In this document: piece by piece, positions 11,251 to 23,415 of the stretch | How the letters are laid out: every line of letters begins with the position of its first letter | Numbering within the stretch: the stretch's first letter is position 1 | Source: Eupeodes corollae | Lineage: Eukaryota; Arthropoda; Insecta; Diptera; Syrphidae | Assembly: GCF_945859685.1 (NCBI RefSeq) | Contig: NC_079147.1 | Coordinates: 226,978,765 to 227,042,764, forward strand | Reading direction: 5' to 3' | Length of the DNA stretch: 64,000 nt | The notes under the pieces: generated by a model | Databases searched by the model: none | The model's input: the letters and a program-made list of their open reading frames with translations, nothing else | What the model was told of the DNA's origin: nothing | Program-made: the position numbers and the translations under genes

Positions 11251-12018
11251 TCCTTGATTCGTATGGTCATGAGGAGCTCATTGATGTACCTATAGCTCAA
11301 GACTTCTTGCTTAAGTCTGGTTCCAATGACAAAGCCGCATACAAATAAAATAAGCGCTGTTAGTTTTCGTGGTAGCAGTCACCATAGTAAATATCGCAGT
11401 TTTTTCATTCTCTCTTTGCCCGGACCATCCCATCGTATTTCCTGGATGGCGGTGATGTCTGATTTATAGCAGTCTAGGGACCTAACAGGCCAGGAAGTCA
11501 TCCCGACAGCACAACCCTCAACCTGGAGGGCCAGATCATTAGTATAACTCCAAGGATGGGGAGCCGGATAAACCGTACCTTACAGACCTGGGCTCTGAAT
11601 AAGTCGTAGGAGCCCTATAAGGTATTCACTAAGTAGTTCAACCTTACTGGAACTGTAGACGCCACCGTTGATCCCATCCCGAGAATTTATCCGCTGCCGT
11701 CTGGATAAGGAGAGGTGCCTTAGTGGAAACACCTCGCCCCCTCTCTCGTTTGCTACCCCCAACACCTTTCCACTGGGGTAAGAACCCAATCAGGTACTAG
11801 ACACCCGATGTTCACCACGGGGAGGTGCGAGTAGGAGCTGATAGACAGAGGTGGGCTTTGAGAAAATACCTGTGGACACTTGTGTCGTCTTGAATGCACA
11901 TACATATCTACCATTTGAACATTAACAAATGTACATAAAATTGATTTAAAAAGATGTTTCTGCAAACCAAATGCTATCGTTATTTTTCTCATCTTGAAGC
12001 TCTTTGGCCAGCATTATA

Positions 12019-12933
12019 AAGGGTGTCCCAAAATTAACGCAAGATTTGAATTAAATAGAAAACGCCGTTTTTAGTCTTTTGATAGTTATATTTTTATTGA
12101 CTCGTAAAGTACATAGGATAGGGTTATGTATGGAATAACACATCGGACAAATGGCCTCCACGGCTTTGCATGCACATGCGCACTCTTTTGTTGAAATTTT
12201 CCATGACCATTCTGCATAAATGTGGCTGAATTTCGTTGATGCAGCGTTGAATCTCCTCCTTTAATGCACGGGTGGTTGTGGGCTTGTTGACATAGACTTG
12301 TGGTTTCAAATAACCCCATAAAAAGAAGTCTAATGGTGTTAAATCACACGATCTAGGAGGCCAATTTTGATCACCGAAACGAGAGAGTACAAGATTTGGA
12401 AATGTCTCATGCAGTAATTGAATTGTTTCACGGGCTGTATGACATGTGGCACCGTCTTGTTGAAACCTCATATTGGACACATCAATATCATCCAATTTTG
12501 GCAGAAAGAACTGTGTAATCATGTCGCGATATCGAGCACCAGTAACAGTCACTGCTTGACCAGCATCATTTTCAAAAAAATATGGCCCAATTATGCTTCC
12601 AGCCCAAAATCCACACATACAGGCATTTGTTTTTCGACAATCACATGTGGGTTCTCCGAACTCCAAATGCGGCAATTTTGGCGATTGACAAAGCCATAAA
12701 GATGAAAATGTGCTTCATCGCTTAGTATGATTTTGCTCGAAAAATGAGGGTCCAAGCTTTCACTATTTTTGAAATATTCTTTAATAATGAAGACACGTTG
12801 TTTTATCGTGTAACGCCTAATTTTTAATAACCCTATACTGTTAGCTGTCAAATTGCTTTTTTTCAGGGTTACCAACTCTTCACTGCACAAATGGCGGCAA
12901 ATTTAAATCTTGCGTTAATTTTGGGACACCCTT
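12019..12933 (-). mobile_element. Mariner-family transposon of DD41D (rosa-like) type, internally deleted
   Basis: The ends are perfect inverted repeats over at least 29 bases beginning aagggtgtcccaaaattaac, flanked by TA on both sides (12017-12018 and 12934-12935). The 915-bp unit is shorter than a full element. The minus strand encodes ILSDEAHFHLYGFVN (first Asp), RFQQDGATCHTA (second Asp) and TPLDFFLWGYLK (third Asp). Forty-one residues separate the last two Asp, i.e. DD41D. The DNA-binding N-terminus is mostly deleted (it jumps from RVFIIKEYFKNSESL to the first catalytic region), and a frameshift lies near 12600. Confidence 0.85.
12124..12890 (-). pseudogene. DD41D mariner transposase, deleted and frameshifted
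   Basis: Two overlapping frames (12890-12591 and 12675-12124) together carry all three catalytic Asp residues and the C-terminal MQSRGGHLSDVLFHT ending typical of this group. The deletion removes most of the helix-turn-helix DNA-binding region, so no active protein is expected. High TIR identity suggests a fairly young insertion, possibly mobilised by another copy. Confidence 0.8.
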
Positions 12934-12935
12934 TA

Positions 12936-14867
12936 TTATTAATGCTATCGAAATTAAATCTATATTTCCTTTTAATTTAATTAATTTTAAAAAAAATCCC
13001 ACTTAGCAACAGCTCAGCTGAGAGGAAGTAACATCAAGTTATACACGAACAATATTCATTTAAACCGTTTTTATGAAAACCGCCCATTTCCTAAAATTCT
13101 GACATGTCCATTTTATCCGTAAGATTATGATCTTGAGATGTGATGATTTGAGATGTTGAGCCATCTGTCAATAAATTGTGAAATGAATGCATTCAGCGTG
13201 TACATTTAATGATCGTGCATTTTGTATGGGGTGCATTCAAAGACATTTATGTAACGTTTACAAAGAATGAAAAGTGCTTTAGACTTGCATTTTATTCTCG
13301 AGAATAGAGTCGACTTTTTTTTAATTTCTTGAAAAGAGGACAAAATGGAATAAGAAATGACCATGCGACCAAGGAAGATAATTATGACCAAATTTGGTCG
13401 TAAACCAAATTGTCAACCGTAATTAAGTGGTCTACAACTACAAATAGTACTGTCAAAATACTTTTTTCGACCATTGTATGTATTTCGTTAAAATAAGAAC
13501 TGGAGATGATAATGAACATAAAGAAAAGTATTAAATTTCGTAAATTTTGTAAATTTTGTAGGTATTCTTTAATTATTATTACTACATTGCATTAATAAAA
13601 CCTCAAGAGGAAAATAAGGCCACAATACCAACATCGATTGCACTTTCAAGCATCCAAATAAACCAAATATTAAACGATTGCTTTGAAGCATAACAACTCT
13701 AATTGTGGCTAATCGTTAACACAAACTTTAATTTATACAAATTTCACGACTCGTCAATTGTACATAAATGTAGATGCGAGGTTACACTAATTCACAGTTT
13801 CATATTGGTTAATATTTCACCTACATCCATAGCTAAGTTATTTAGAGCGATAAGTTATGAATCTCGGTATAAGTCTTGCTAAAGTAAACATACTATACTT
13901 ATTTCTTATGCGGTGCCCTCCATAAATAAATATAAATCATTGCATTTACTAAAAGTATTGTCAAATGACTAAGACGTTCAAATATTTGAATATGAAAACA
14001 ACATTGTTGGTCCCAATAAACACACAAACTCACTTAATATCAATATTAGTATAGTTAATGTACTTAGTTTTTTTTTATTTTAACAAACAAAATATATAAA
14101 TAATTTGAGTTGAATTTTTTTACAAGTTCGTGAACCCAATAATATATTTTTAATGAAGAAAATAAAAAGATACTCGAACCTGCTCTTTCTTCTCTTATAC
14201 TACATATTTTTGTTTATAAAGATCCAGAAGCTTGACAACTTAAAACTTTGTTGACAAAGAATAAACAAAATGACAACATTTTATCTACGAATTTGTAATA
14301 ATTTTCGTACCAAGAAAACTTACATTATTTAAATTTTTGTATATAATATAAACAACATAAACAAAAACAACAAAATTTAAAGCACAAGAGTGTATTTCTT
14401 GGGAGAGGACATCTGAAAATAAAAGTTATTGCGCATATGAAAGCTTTTCTGTTGTACTAAAAACAATAAAGTATTTTCTTTTATTGTGATGACAACCACA
14501 AGCAATGCAGGCGAAAAAAGACCAACAAAAGATTTATTGATACTTGTGTCATTTATATAAAAGCATGAATACAAATTTATTTGATTCACTATAAAACTGA
14601 GCTTTTAAATGTATTTTTGAGAATCATAAAAAAGTTGTAAACAAAAATCCAAACAAAGTTTCTATCTAAATTCTACAAAATGTCAGAAGTGGAGAAAGAT
14701 GTAGAAAATGTATAAGTAGGACGATACAAACATATGTATGTACGTATGTATGAATGTATATATGGAAAGAGAGACAAGCTTTTGCAAATTAGCAACGTAT
14801 ATAATTATTTATATACTATTTTTGAAGCTAAACAATTTGTCTCTGTTTCTATCGGAGACACACTGAA
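12936..14867. other. AT-rich non-coding DNA, nothing recognised
   Basis: No ORF with recognisable similarity and no inverted-repeat element were seen in this 1.9-kb stretch. Confidence 0.5.
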
Positions 14868-16201
14868 CAGCGTTACCACTTCTCAAAAAAAAAGTGGAAG
14901 TAGATTTTAGGAAAAAAGTGAAGTAGATTGAGAAAAATAGAAGCAGATTTCAAAAATTAACTTTTTCATATTATTCTACATATTTTTAAATTATATTATT
15001 TCAATCAAAAAGTAGAAAACATGTAATTATTTAAGGCTTCATAATCATATATACATACTTCAATATGTTAATGTAACATTTCTTAAATTAAATCTTGGTT
15101 GTTAGCAACGAATAAGCAAAGATTGGCTCGTGTTGGTCATATCAAATGACTTTAGGATGATTTTATTGCAAAGGACGAGTTCTTCAAGAAATAGTTATTG
15201 TAACCGTAATACAATTTTAGTACATCAACAAACCTTTTATTTTTGTTTTTGGAAAACTTGAAAATATATTTTCATATTGAAAACAAACAATGAAATCCAA
15301 AAAAACATTAACAAATAGAAAAAAATAAAATGCACGACTAGTTCGCATGAACTCGCTCATGTATTCAAAAATGTCTGTGTAAAACTCTTTCCTGTATTGA
15401 ATTAAAATGTACCTGCAAAAAAGTTTGTTTTCAAAAATGTAAATGCCATTTGATTTCTCAAGAAAAAATATTTTTTTTTTTAAATTTGCGTTCGAAAATC
15501 GTTTTTGAATTTTACTTTAATAATATTTTTTGTATATAATTTTGAACTTATTATTAGACGACTGGCATTTCAATTTTGTAAAAAATGATAACCCATTTTC
15601 AAGAAATCAAATTTCGAAAAAAATAATATTTGTTTTTAAATTAAAAATAAAAACAATGTTTTTGGCAAAAAAAAAATAGTTTAATTCTTGAGAAAACTTA
15701 AAAACAAAATAACGGTTCTAGCTGGGATAGGATAGCCTTTATATATATTTGTCATGTTTGATTAAAATTTCGAATTCGAATTTGTTTACGAATGCAAAAC
15801 TTGCCTTACAGGCCCTATATGTATGATAGATAAAGATATTTACAAAATCAAACTATGTAAATTTGTTATTGAAAGATCGATACACTTTGAAAACGTCGTT
15901 AAGGATTGTTTGAAAACGAAACAAAAACAATAAATAATTTTCGTCTATGGAAAAAAGTGAAATGATGAGAAGACGTAACTTCACTGCAAATGTAAATACT
16001 CAAGCGATTTTTAATTCTCTAGACAGTTTTAAGACTATATTCAATAGTGAGAGAAAAAAGGAGTAGATTCAGTCTATTTTTATTAAAATTGAAGTAGGTA
16101 GATTTCAATATTTTGATGATGGTGCGAATTAGGAAGCAGATTTTAAATTTATTTGAAAAAAGAAGTATATCTACTTCAATTGAAGCAAAGTGGTAACGCT
16201 G
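14868..16201. mobile_element. hAT-like non-autonomous transposon with subterminal repeats
   Basis: The termini are a perfect 14-bp inverted repeat, CAGCGTTACCACTT at 14868 and its complement ending at 16201. Both subterminal regions hold several copies of a GAAGTAGATTT-like motif (14898-14970 and 16060-16180). Ends starting CAG with subterminal repeats are typical of hAT elements. There is no coding sequence. A clean 8-bp target duplication is not visible (the flanks share only ACTGA), so the superfamily is inferred. Confidence 0.65.
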
Positions 16202-16497
16202 ACTGACACTAGTAATAAGGAATGTCACAATGATTCTTCAAAAAATAATGAAAGGCTCTTTTAAAGAGAAAATAATGAAAGAAGAGAAGCTTATAAAGAG
16301 TGTTACAAAAATCAACCGATATGATTCGAACGCATCACGTTAATTGGTAGTAGGTACGTCACGTTGTCATAGTAATAAATATTGAAAAATATTAAACAAA
16401 TATCTCAATAACTACGCTATAAAATAAATTTCGCATTGACAATTTTTTTTTTTTTTATTTTTACAGATTTTTTTTGGAAAATACAGCGCCGCACTTA
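16202..16497. other. Non-coding spacer
   Basis: AT-rich spacer between a hAT-like element and a Tc1 element; nothing recognised. Confidence 0.4.
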
Positions 16498-18205
16498 CAG
16501 TGAGTTCCATTTATATTCGTTTTTTTGTTTCTTTCCATAAAAACACTTAACTTTTCACTTTAAACTTTAATAAATATATTTTAAAATCATGAAAAATGAA
16601 TAAAAATAAACCACCATGGTGTTCAAATATGCGTTTCGCCCTGATGTAATGGTTGGGCTCATCAGAAGATGACCATTACACTTTGTCTTGACACATATTT
16701 TCTCGAATAAATCGAGAATCCATATCATTAAAAAAAGTTAAAAAACAATTTTTCATTAAAATATTTTGTTTTTAATAATTTCAATATACAAATATACAAA
16801 TTTTTTAATTAAAATAGCAATTCAACAAAATAAAATAAATAAAGAATACGAAAACTTAAAAAATAACACTTCTTTAATATTCGTTTTTTTTACATTCTTA
16901 TATTAACTTTTTAATTAATCTTTCTTACCATTGATTGTAATATTTTGTTGAATACCCTTGATTGGATAAAACTCCGTCAAGTCAATGTCTATTTTGCTTC
17001 ATTCTTCTTGAAACCGTTGCTTTAGTGCACTTGTTGAAGAGATAGGGTTTTCGCGAACTCGACGGTCCAATTCATCCTACAAATTCTCGATTGGGTTAAG
17101 GTCTGGAAATTGTGGGAGTGTTTGGATAACTTTTGGAGAGTTATACAGAAGCCATTTCCTTGCAACATACACCTTGTGCTTAGGGTCGTTGTGCTGGTAA
17201 AATTTGAAATTTCTCAAAATGCCCATTTTCTAAGCACTTTGCCTTAAATTTTCTTTTAGTATCCTCAAATAGTATTCCATTTTTAATCTACCGTCGATGA
17301 ATACTAAATTTGACATGCCTCTTGCCGAAATACAACCCCGAACCATGATGTGCCCGCCTTTATGCTTTACTTTTGGTTTGTGTTCCTGCTTTTAAGCTCT
17401 TCATTTGGCTTGCGCCACATCATAACTCTTCCATCCGATCCAATTTTTGTGTTACCTCTCAAATTTGATCGGATCCTGTTGATCCTGTTGTGCATATTGA
17501 TAAATGGCTTTTTTCGAGCAACAAGACCATTGTCTTTATGGTTCGGCGTACCATTGATGCAGATATTTTCTTTTTGCATTCCATTAACACTTCTTGCACA
17601 GTTTTTAGTGCACTTAAACTTAATTTTTCTTACTATAAGATGTTCTTCTTTCGTTGTTAACTTTTTTGGTTGACCCATTTGCTTCTTTGGTTTGATCCTT
17701 CCTTCTCTTTTATACTTCCGCACAATATCACCGACAGTGTTTGGCTTCATGTCTAAAATATCAGCAATTTTTTTTTTGAAAACAAGGTTTCTTTTTTCAA
17801 GGCTTACATTTTTTCCTTTGTGCCCTATGATTAACTTTTTAAATAAAACCAAACGATCTTACACTAAATCGTTTTAAAAATGTATGCAAACGTCTAGTCA
17901 ACATTTTATTTTGACAGTACTCTTGAATAGACAAACTGTTCATCGGAACAAATGTCAAACTCAGCAAAAAAAAAAAAAAAAAAAACGAATATTAATGAAG
18001 CGGTTACATGTGCCCTTTTTGGGATCTTTATCGAATATCTTAATGCAGTTAAGTGATTGCAACAATTTTTTTAATGAAATATTTAGGGAATGATATACTA
18101 ATTTATAAAATAACCAAATAATAAACCTAAATTCAACTTTTACTACGAAAAAAAACAACAAAAGTATGTTGAAGAATAAAAACCGAATATTAATGAAACT
18201 CACTG
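16498..18205 (-). mobile_element. Tc1-like transposon with IR/DR ends, inactivated
   Basis: The outer ends cagtgagttccatttatatt (16498) and the complement of the right end (cagtgagtttcattaatatt, to 18205) match well and are flanked by TA. Inner repeats ttaatattcgttttt at about 16876 and its complement at about 17980 give an IR/DR structure. The minus-strand transposase runs from 17852 to about 17010: ISARGMSNLVFIDGR is the conserved core, FYQHNDPKH replaces the usual QQDND (second catalytic Asp reads His), and PDLNPIENL is followed by a stop in place of Trp. The first Asp region is rearranged. Confidence 0.85.
17367..17852 (-). pseudogene. Tc1-like transposase, N-terminal part
   Basis: This 161-codon frame begins with a helix-turn-helix region (KKKIADILDMKPNTVGDIVR) and a second basic HTH-like segment (GRIKPKKQMGQPKKLTTKEE), i.e. 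the paired-like DNA-binding domain of Tc1 transposases, then changes frame near 17400 before the catalytic core. It lies inside the element bounded at 16498 and 18205. Confidence 0.75.
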
Positions 18206-18648
18206 TAATTATTGGCACAGCAGGTTTTTTTTTAAACTTTGAAGCAACATTTTAAGCCTTGGAATGATGAAGTTTGATTCCCCTTTGAAACGGTGAATTG
18301 TGTATCGGCTCTTGTCCATAATATTCCAATCTCTGCATATGACCTGCCTTGACTATGCATGTAAAAGTATCAAAGTATCAAAGTATAGCAGTTTTTAATT
18401 TGGCTGACAGAGCTGTCAGAAAGCTATAATCATTTCAAGACTAACATACTGTGTCAATAATTTTGTGCAAGAGAATAAGGTGTTTTCTAACTTCAATATT
18501 TTTGTCTTTAAACCTGAAAAACTTATTTTAACCAAACTATGTTTGATATATGCATAAACTAGACAGAAACAAAATTAACAAAATAGCGTGTTTCCAAGTT
18601 TAAATAGCTTGCTGTGCCAATAATTAAGTGCGGCACTGTATATGGTTA
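18206..18648. other. Non-coding DNA, nothing recognised
   Basis: No gene seen. The triplicated tcaaagtatcaaagtat near 18368 is a short local repeat. Confidence 0.4.
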
Positions 18649-18650
18649 TA

Positions 18651-19080
18651 AAGAGTGATTTTTTTGTAGACATGTGGTTTTCAAGAAAAAATAAAACGCA
18701 TGGAATTTGATGTAATGGCAAAGGATGAATGAAATGAAAGGATGAATGAAATGATGGGTGTGCCATTAAGTTTTAAAAAAGATTTCGGGCAAGTAAAAGC
18801 CCCGACTGTTTCGAATAAATTTCAGCCAAGTGGCTTAATTTTTGACAAATTTTTCTAGCAATTGGACTCTATGTCAGAAATAATGCTACGATAATTGTCG
18901 TCCAAGGCGTCAATCATCTTGGACTTATCTGCGTAAACCAGCGAAACTTGTTTTGAACGTTGATTGATACAAAAGTTAGGAACAAATTGGAGACGAGGGA
19001 TAAAGTGGTCAGAAGAAAAAGTTTCCATAGCCCTGCATTCAATGTCCATAAGAGTTGTGATAAATTGGTTGTAAGACTGT
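18651..19080 (-). mobile_element. Mariner-like C-terminal fragment
   Basis: The left edge, after TA, is aagagtgatttttttgtaga, like the mariner terminus at 8437. The minus strand contains VYADKSKMIDALDDNYRSII, resembling the segment after the third catalytic Asp in mariner transposases (VYADKP..IEALEDNI...). The rest is decayed. Confidence 0.45.
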
Positions 19081-19134
19081 GGAAAAAAAAACATTAATAT
19101 TTTTCTTCTAACTACATATTTAAAAAATTATATA

Positions 19135-19736
19135 CAGCTGCGGTAAAAATAATAGCACCATTGCAAATCAAAAAATCTCTTTGAAAAATAAACTTAATTC
19201 TAATAAATAAAGAAATATTTGGAATGTGTCATAGAATGAAATAAAGAAAAATCACCATATAACAAAAAAAATCATTTTTTTATTTAACAATTTCATAAAA
19301 TAGAGATAAAAAAAAAATCGGTAAAAAAATAGGATTACTGCTTGTTTAAACCTAAAAAAAAATAATAGTTCTATTTTTTATTAAAATTATTTGTCTTAAA
19401 CAAGTTTCCATCTCACTAATATTTAGTTGCATAGCCTTTGTTGGCTATAATGGCCATTATGCTTGCTCCCCCATGCTTTACAACTTTGGTTTTGAATTTG
19501 GGGTTATATTCCGCTTTCGCGGGTCTTCTTAAATAGGAACGAGACCCCTTGACTCCAAACATCACGATTTTACTCTCGTCCAACCATAAAATGTTGCGCA
19601 ATTTCTCAGTTGGCCAATTTTAATGCTTTTAAGCAAAATTTAAATTATTTTTCGCATGTTTTGCAGTGAAAAAAGGGACTTTTCGTGGACTGCATGCCTT
19701 TAAATTGTTTTCCCTCAATCTAAGTCGAACAGTTGT
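19135..19736 (-). mobile_element. Tc1-like transposon, internally deleted and truncated by a SINE head
   Basis: The left terminus cagctgcggtaaaaataata starts at about 19137. The minus-strand frame reads LWLDESKIVMFG (first Asp), VVKHGGASIM and then jumps to NKGYATKY and a stop, the usual C-terminus of Tc1 transposases. The second Asp and the Glu regions are therefore deleted. The N-terminal side ends at 19736 where a SINE tRNA-like head begins. Confidence 0.75.
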
Positions 19737-19798
19737 GGTACCCGTGGCATGATCGTTAGTGCGATGGACTGTCATGCCAGAGGTCTTGGGTGAAATTT
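19737..19798 (+). mobile_element. SINE head fragment
   Basis: It matches the tRNA-like head of the SINE at 21087 (gtacccgtggcatgatcgtt through aggtcttggg) and then diverges. Confidence 0.6.
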
Positions 19799-21086
19799 TC
19801 GTCATGTTTTAATTTAAAATAATGTAAGAAATTTAAAATTAGTTTAAAAAAAGGAATTGAGTGGAAATTTTGAATGATTTATCATTTTCCTATTTTTTAT
19901 GAGGGTATCCTCGTTCTATCCACTCCTCCAAGCAGAAGATGTATATTTGTACAAACAAAATTTATAAAATAACGGAGTTTTGTGCTGTCCACAAAATAAA
20001 AAGCTGAAACAAAAAAAAGGTTATTAAAGTTGAAGCTGTTTCCTTTTCAATATCCTACGATTTTTTGAACAATATGAACAATTAACAAAATGAAAAAAAG
20101 TTTAATTTTTTTAATGCCAATTCAAGTATGACCAGTTTCAATTTGAAGTCGGCCAATTTGGAGTTAAGTTTGATGTAAGCAAATTTTAAAAGTTCAGTTT
20201 CAAGAAAAACGCGTTTAAAGTTCCAACTATCGATTTTTACTAATTATTATTACCTAAAAAACTTCTAATCTCCTTTGGCTACCTTTTTCTTTTTCGAAAA
20301 ATGGATTGTTTCTGAGTTGTTCGTTCCTCTTTTGGGGACGTAGCGTGACGTAAATCCGCCTGCTTAATTCGGCTGTCAACTCTTTGAACTTTCTTCCAAA
20401 ATAGAACCCAACAGATGCCCATTACTTTCATTCTTTTCAAAATACTATAAAATCCATCATTGAATATTGAAACTGCTAGGAATTTAGCGTGCTCAATAGT
20501 TTTCATCCCACACTAGTGAAGGTGATTTAAAGAAAATTGCTATATCAACCCATTAAAACTTTCGATACATGCAAGCGGTATCTCTTTAGAACGCTTCCAT
20601 TCAAAAACTTTATTTCACAGGATATTTTTTGACAGTTTGACACCTTCAGTATTTAGGCTTTACCCGAGGATGCAAGAAGTTGTGTATACTTCTTCTGATC
20701 TCGGTGTAATTTATTAACCTTTAATTGTCTGTTTGTATAGAAGCAAGTGCCCTAAGAAAACTTGATTTTTTTGGACATAATTAAAAAATTCAAAACTCCA
20801 AAAATCAAGTACCCGCCGCAGTGTTATCTGCGTATCACTATTTCATCGCTATTCTTATAAGAAATGCTGTAGTGATATAGCCAGTTCCATTATATTCGTA
20901 CTTTTAGGAGTGTTTCATCAGTTCACCGGCACTACACGAATGTAGAATGCTTAACATGGTTCAATATTTCTCACTTTCTTGCACTTTAAAGACGTCGAAA
21001 TTCGCATCGGCATCACCTTTCTAAACCTCGCATAGAGTTTTTTGCTTATAACAGTATTTTATAACTCCATAAATGTAAAAAATGTA
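19799..21086. other. Non-coding DNA, nothing recognised
   Basis: No supported ORF or repeat structure. Confidence 0.5.
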
Positions 21087-21375
21087 GTACCCGTGGCATG
21101 ATGGTTAGTGCGTTGGACTGTCATGCGAGAGGTCTTGGGTTCGATCCCGGCCTATGCCATATAAAGTCTTTTTACGGGTACTGCCTCTTGCGAGGAATTG
21201 ACAAATTCTCCAAGAGTAACTCTTGTCATGAAAAAGTGCTTTCTCAAATTAGCCGTTCGAATTCGGCATATAAATTGTAGGTCCCCTCCATTTCTGACAA
21301 CATTACTCGCACACAGGAATGGTTGAGAGTTGTAAGTCACTAGGCCCTAGTTCTCAACGGAGTGTTGCGCCACCC
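21087..21375 (+). mobile_element. tRNA-derived SINE, full length, best-preserved copy
   Basis: The head has an A-box-like TGGCATGATGGTTAGTGCG and a B box GGTTCGATCCC; the body includes cttgcgaggaattgacaaat and agccgttcgaattcggc. The tail (21342-21374) matches the 3' end of the RTE-like LINE at 28 of 33 positions (see findings). It is followed by an AT-rich tattta run. Confidence 0.85.
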
Positions 21376-22393
21376 AATTTATTTATTTATAAATGTATAA
21401 AATAAGGACGTCTTATAGTAAAAAAAGGAAAATAAATGGGCATGTTCTAAGTTCGGTACTTCCATGTAACGAAGATGCAAAGAGGTGTAACGACCGTGTT
21501 TAAAAATACCCCAACCAATGTTTAGCTAACCCAATAAAACTATGAAATCTTAACTTCATTAGACCTATTGTTTTGTCCATCAGTGTACATATAATCATGA
21601 ATATGTACCTTCAATATCTTTAAATGTAATTTGTATTATCCTACCACTTTTATGGTTTTTTTTGTTTGTTGTCTTAAACTTTATCACCATCTCAACCCTC
21701 ACTCCCAATCCCAATCCCAACATGTTTGATATTGCGTGTACTGCAATTTTTATAAACATTTTGTTTTTGTTCCTCTTTTCATCCGTAGGTATAGCTTTTT
21801 TAGAATCAACTTCAACATACCTAAAGTTTATTATTTTTGTTGTTGTTTGTTCATATTAAGTAAGGTTAACGTTCTGTTTGATTTTCGACTACGTGGTTGT
21901 GATTTCATTATTTTTAAAACTTTGAATTAGGTCAGCGACGACAGTTCACGTACAACATTTTATTTTAATTCCTATAAATGGTACACCTAGTAATAAATAT
22001 GTGCATAGATATGTATGTATGTACCTATTTAAAAGGAATATAATATTGTATATTCTAAAGAAAATAGCGCACGAATATATTTTTAGAATTTTCGTCAAGT
22101 TATCCCTTATTTTTTTTTGTTTTAAATCTATTAATACAAACCAAACCAAACCCATTGATTGAAATCTCAAAAAATTTGTTGACACTTTTCAAATACATAG
22201 ATAATCGTACAAACATACGCTACGTACCTATTTACTTAATAAGTTCCTTCAAATACGTATGCAATCAATTTGTTATAAAAATAACAACAACAAAAATTGT
22301 CAAAAGCAATTTATGTGTATAGGTTGGTGAAGAGAGTAATAAGCGAAATCTGATTTTAAACAAAAATCCATGCAAAGACGTTCCAAACGATAT
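21376..22393. other. AT-rich non-coding DNA
   Basis: Nothing recognised apart from a short cccaatcccaatccca run near 21706 and gtatgtatgta near 22012. Confidence 0.4.
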
Positions 22394-23273
22394 CAGGGTT
22401 GCCATATGTTGCCATGAACTAGCAACAATCAGTTTAGTACTTATTTTTATGTATAAAGAAAACAACGCAAAATAAAACATACATTTTTTGTTTATAAAAA
22501 TGCTAAAGTTATTAACATTAAGGTTGCGTATACAGTAGTGCGAAAAAGCGAATAAACATGTGATCATTAGATGAAAAAAAATTTGTATTGTGTTGCTGGA
22601 TTGTTTTTATTTTTTTATATGAAAACTTATATTTAAAGCTGTGAAAGAATGAGAACTGACCAAATTTGCTTTATGAGAAATGAATTTGGAAAATTTCATC
22701 ATCTTTACTCCAATCATGAAAGCATGAAATATAATTTTTCAATACACAAGAGTGTCAATTAAAACTTTATATTCTGGAGAAAAAATAACCTCTTATTGCT
22801 GGAGCCTTTTAAATACTGCTGATGTCAAAACTTTCTTTAACTAAAACAAACAATAATATGGGAATTAAACATAGATTTTAAACAATCAATCAATTATTTC
22901 AACACTAATCATTCTAAAGACCGAAACTGAATGAAAATGAAGTACCTCAACCTTACCTACTCCACTGCAAAAAGTTCCATATGGTTCCAATCGCTTATTT
23001 TCCAATTTCCTAAGCTTCGCTTACACTTAAATTAAGTCCACAATCGCATGGAGTGGAGATGAATTTTTCTAAGTAAGGTAAAGGTACGCTCCGACATGGT
23101 TAATAAACAATAAGAACGATTAGAAATTAAATTGAAAATACAGAATATATTTGAAAATGCTATTTATTTCAGTATCCATGCATTTATTTCTGTTATAATT
23201 ATTCCTGTATTAAATTATTCAGCCAAAAAATTGAAAAAAAAACACCCGTATTCATAAAGAAAAAATAGCTATT

Positions 23274-23407
23274 ATAACCCCCGTGTTTAGGAAAACTTCA
23301 CAATGGAAGATGAATTTTCTGGAATCAAATGGAGCAGTAATGAATTGCCTTTAGTTTAAGCCAACATTCTCATTCCATTGTGTATTTTTCCTGAACACGG
23401 GGGTTAT
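23274..23407. repeat. Short fold-back (inverted repeat) element abutting the TATTA array
   Basis: Arms of 33 bp (23274-23306 and 23375-23407) are complementary at 30 of 33 positions, beginning ataacccccgtgtt, with a 68-bp loop. It is MITE-like. Its right arm ends eight bases before the pentanucleotide array. Confidence 0.7.
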
Positions 23408-23415
23408 TTTAACTA

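Larger units (their letters stand above)
8812..11850 (-). mobile_element. RTE-like non-LTR retrotransposon, nearly full length but inactivated
   Basis: In minus-strand order: GC-rich 5' sequence (about 11850-11500), an AP-endonuclease domain piece (DITAIQEIRWDGPG near 11450; HIAIDAKH and DSDHYLVVAK near 11030), RT (10130-9510), a C-terminal region (9510-8830) and a 3' tail ending (AAGT)n at 8812-8825. RT followed by a domain with LYKTLIIPVLLYGAEAW and RLRWLGHVERM, with no RNase H, fits the RTE group. It is broken by frameshifts near 11250 and 9510. A 3'-end copy lies at 58069-58250. The 5' boundary is uncertain. Confidence 0.82.

Noticed and set aside
10671..11295. Several plus-strand ORFs of 60-104 codons
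   Set aside because: They are shadows of the minus-strand LINE endonuclease/RT frame.
21087..21165. True tRNA gene (A and B boxes present)
   Set aside because: The same head is repeated with a fixed non-tRNA body and a LINE-like tail in several copies and the cloverleaf pairing is poor, so it is a SINE head.
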